This document shows positions 50,728 through 50,848 of a stretch of 50,848 bases of DNA, in pieces. The stretch is taken from assembly GCA_903901225.1 (NCBI GenBank), contig CAIUQE010000039.1:1-50848 (forward strand), written 5' to 3'. The number at the start of each line of letters is the position of its first letter. Positions within the stretch are counted from its first letter, which is position 1. This stretch comes from Candidatus Omnitrophota bacterium. GTDB lineage: Bacteria; Omnitrophota; Gorgyraeia; Zapsychrales; Fredricksoniimonadaceae. The translations under genes were made by a program, and so were the position numbers. The notes under the pieces were generated by a model, which was not told the origin of the DNA, made no database searches, and saw only the letters and a list, made by a program, of their open reading frames with translations.

Positions 50728-50848
50728 AACTTTTTAGAGGAACTCGAACTGATGTTCGTGTGATTTAAAGCGCTCTAGGCGTTTTGACGATACTTTGAGC
50801 AGATCAATGATGGTCAGAGGCAAGAACAAGGCATCCTGAACCATCTTG
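50717..50848 (-). mobile_element. insertion sequence end, cut by the window edge
   Basis: The element begins with CTGTCCGGTAAAACTTTTTA at about 50717, inside the kinase gene, and its transposase-like frame runs on the minus strand off the right edge. CTGTCCGGTAAAACT-type ends are, from memory, seen in IS4-like elements. Target duplication cannot be checked because the far end is outside. Confidence 0.55.
50734..50848 (-). CDS. partial transposase C-terminus
   Basis: A minus-strand frame enters from the window edge and ends at TAA (complement of 50734-50736) after 37 residues. It contains ALFLPLTIIDLLKVSSKRLE and ends HQFEFL. The position, 17 bases inside a terminal-repeat-like sequence that interrupts a kinase gene, is what marks it as a transposase; the short tail alone does not prove the family. 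Confidence 0.45.
   Translation of the reverse strand, partial: KMVQDALFLPLTIIDLLKVSSKRLERFKSHEHQFEFL

Noticed and set aside
1-50848. tRNA or rRNA genes
   Set aside because: No cloverleaf with TTCGA-type arm or rRNA core sequence was seen in any intergenic gap; the gaps are short.

Overview
The window is a high-GC, gene-dense bacterial chromosome segment. It reads as an uncultured anaerobe with a two-membrane envelope, most plausibly a member of Omnitrophota (former OP3). The pointers are: a single 3,955-codon gene for a giant secreted/membrane protein; its smaller downstream partner with the same N-terminal module; a fused FeoAB; a multimeric [FeFe]-hydrogenase under a Rex repressor; and a MamK-like actin, a family known from magnetotactic lineages including some Omnitrophota. 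The phylum call is inference; no rRNA or tRNA gene is present to anchor it.

Layout. 1-134: the end of an insertion sequence. 204-3993: histidine kinase and single-domain response regulator, then a small secreted protein overlapping an MFS transporter. 4022-4206: a free-standing transcription unit for an 18-residue lysine-rich peptide with its own promoter, Shine-Dalgarno sequence and terminator. 4239-4326: a dispersed repeat with terminal inverted repeats; its second copy lies inverted at 20033-20116. 4350-12413: rex-hydC-hydB-hydA, a PAS-linked sensory-type hydrogenase homologue and a SpoIIE-type phosphatase, all tightly spaced behind one promoter with an operator-like repeat. 12566-14082: a Met/Cys-rich membrane-anchored protein, a C_GCAxxG_C_C protein and rubrerythrin. 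14083-17274: a minus-strand GNAT and two small four-helix transporters, divergent from a DegT-type aminotransferase, likely envelope-sugar or lipid modification. 17271-19463: a PAS/GGDEF/EAL protein. 19537-22675: the iron block (fur, feoAB fusion, FeoB-associated Cys-rich peptide) with two Fur boxes. 22830-28927: bacteriohemerythrin, a CHASE hybrid kinase with two receivers and an HPt, and a REC-PAS-kinase. 29035-34672: MazG-like pyrophosphohydrolase, an unusual SDR, a coiled-coil protein plus MamK-like actin, and a Uup-type ABC-F ATPase. 34673-35016: AT-rich intergenic region. 35017-49119: the giant gene and its paralogous-module partner. 49167-50848: flavodoxin-like reductase, two REP-like palindromes, and a histidine kinase cut off by an insertion sequence that runs off the window.

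How it fits together. The hydrogenase block looks like a redox- and H2-responsive unit: Rex reads NADH/NAD+, HydABC couples NADH (and probably ferredoxin) to H2, and the sensory homologue plus phosphatase could report H2 or redox state. Rubrerythrin, hemerythrin and the Fur-regulated ferrous uptake genes fit an Fe-rich, low-oxygen life with oxygen defence. The maturases HydE/F/G are not in the window. The most novel material is the giant gene and its neighbour, which share end modules but differ in the middle; the giant protein has a possible internal start with a second signal-like segment and a GT2-like segment, and the partner has a 2H-phosphoesterase-like pair of HxT motifs. The MamK-like actin with a small coiled-coil partner, outside any recognisable magnetosome island, is the second.
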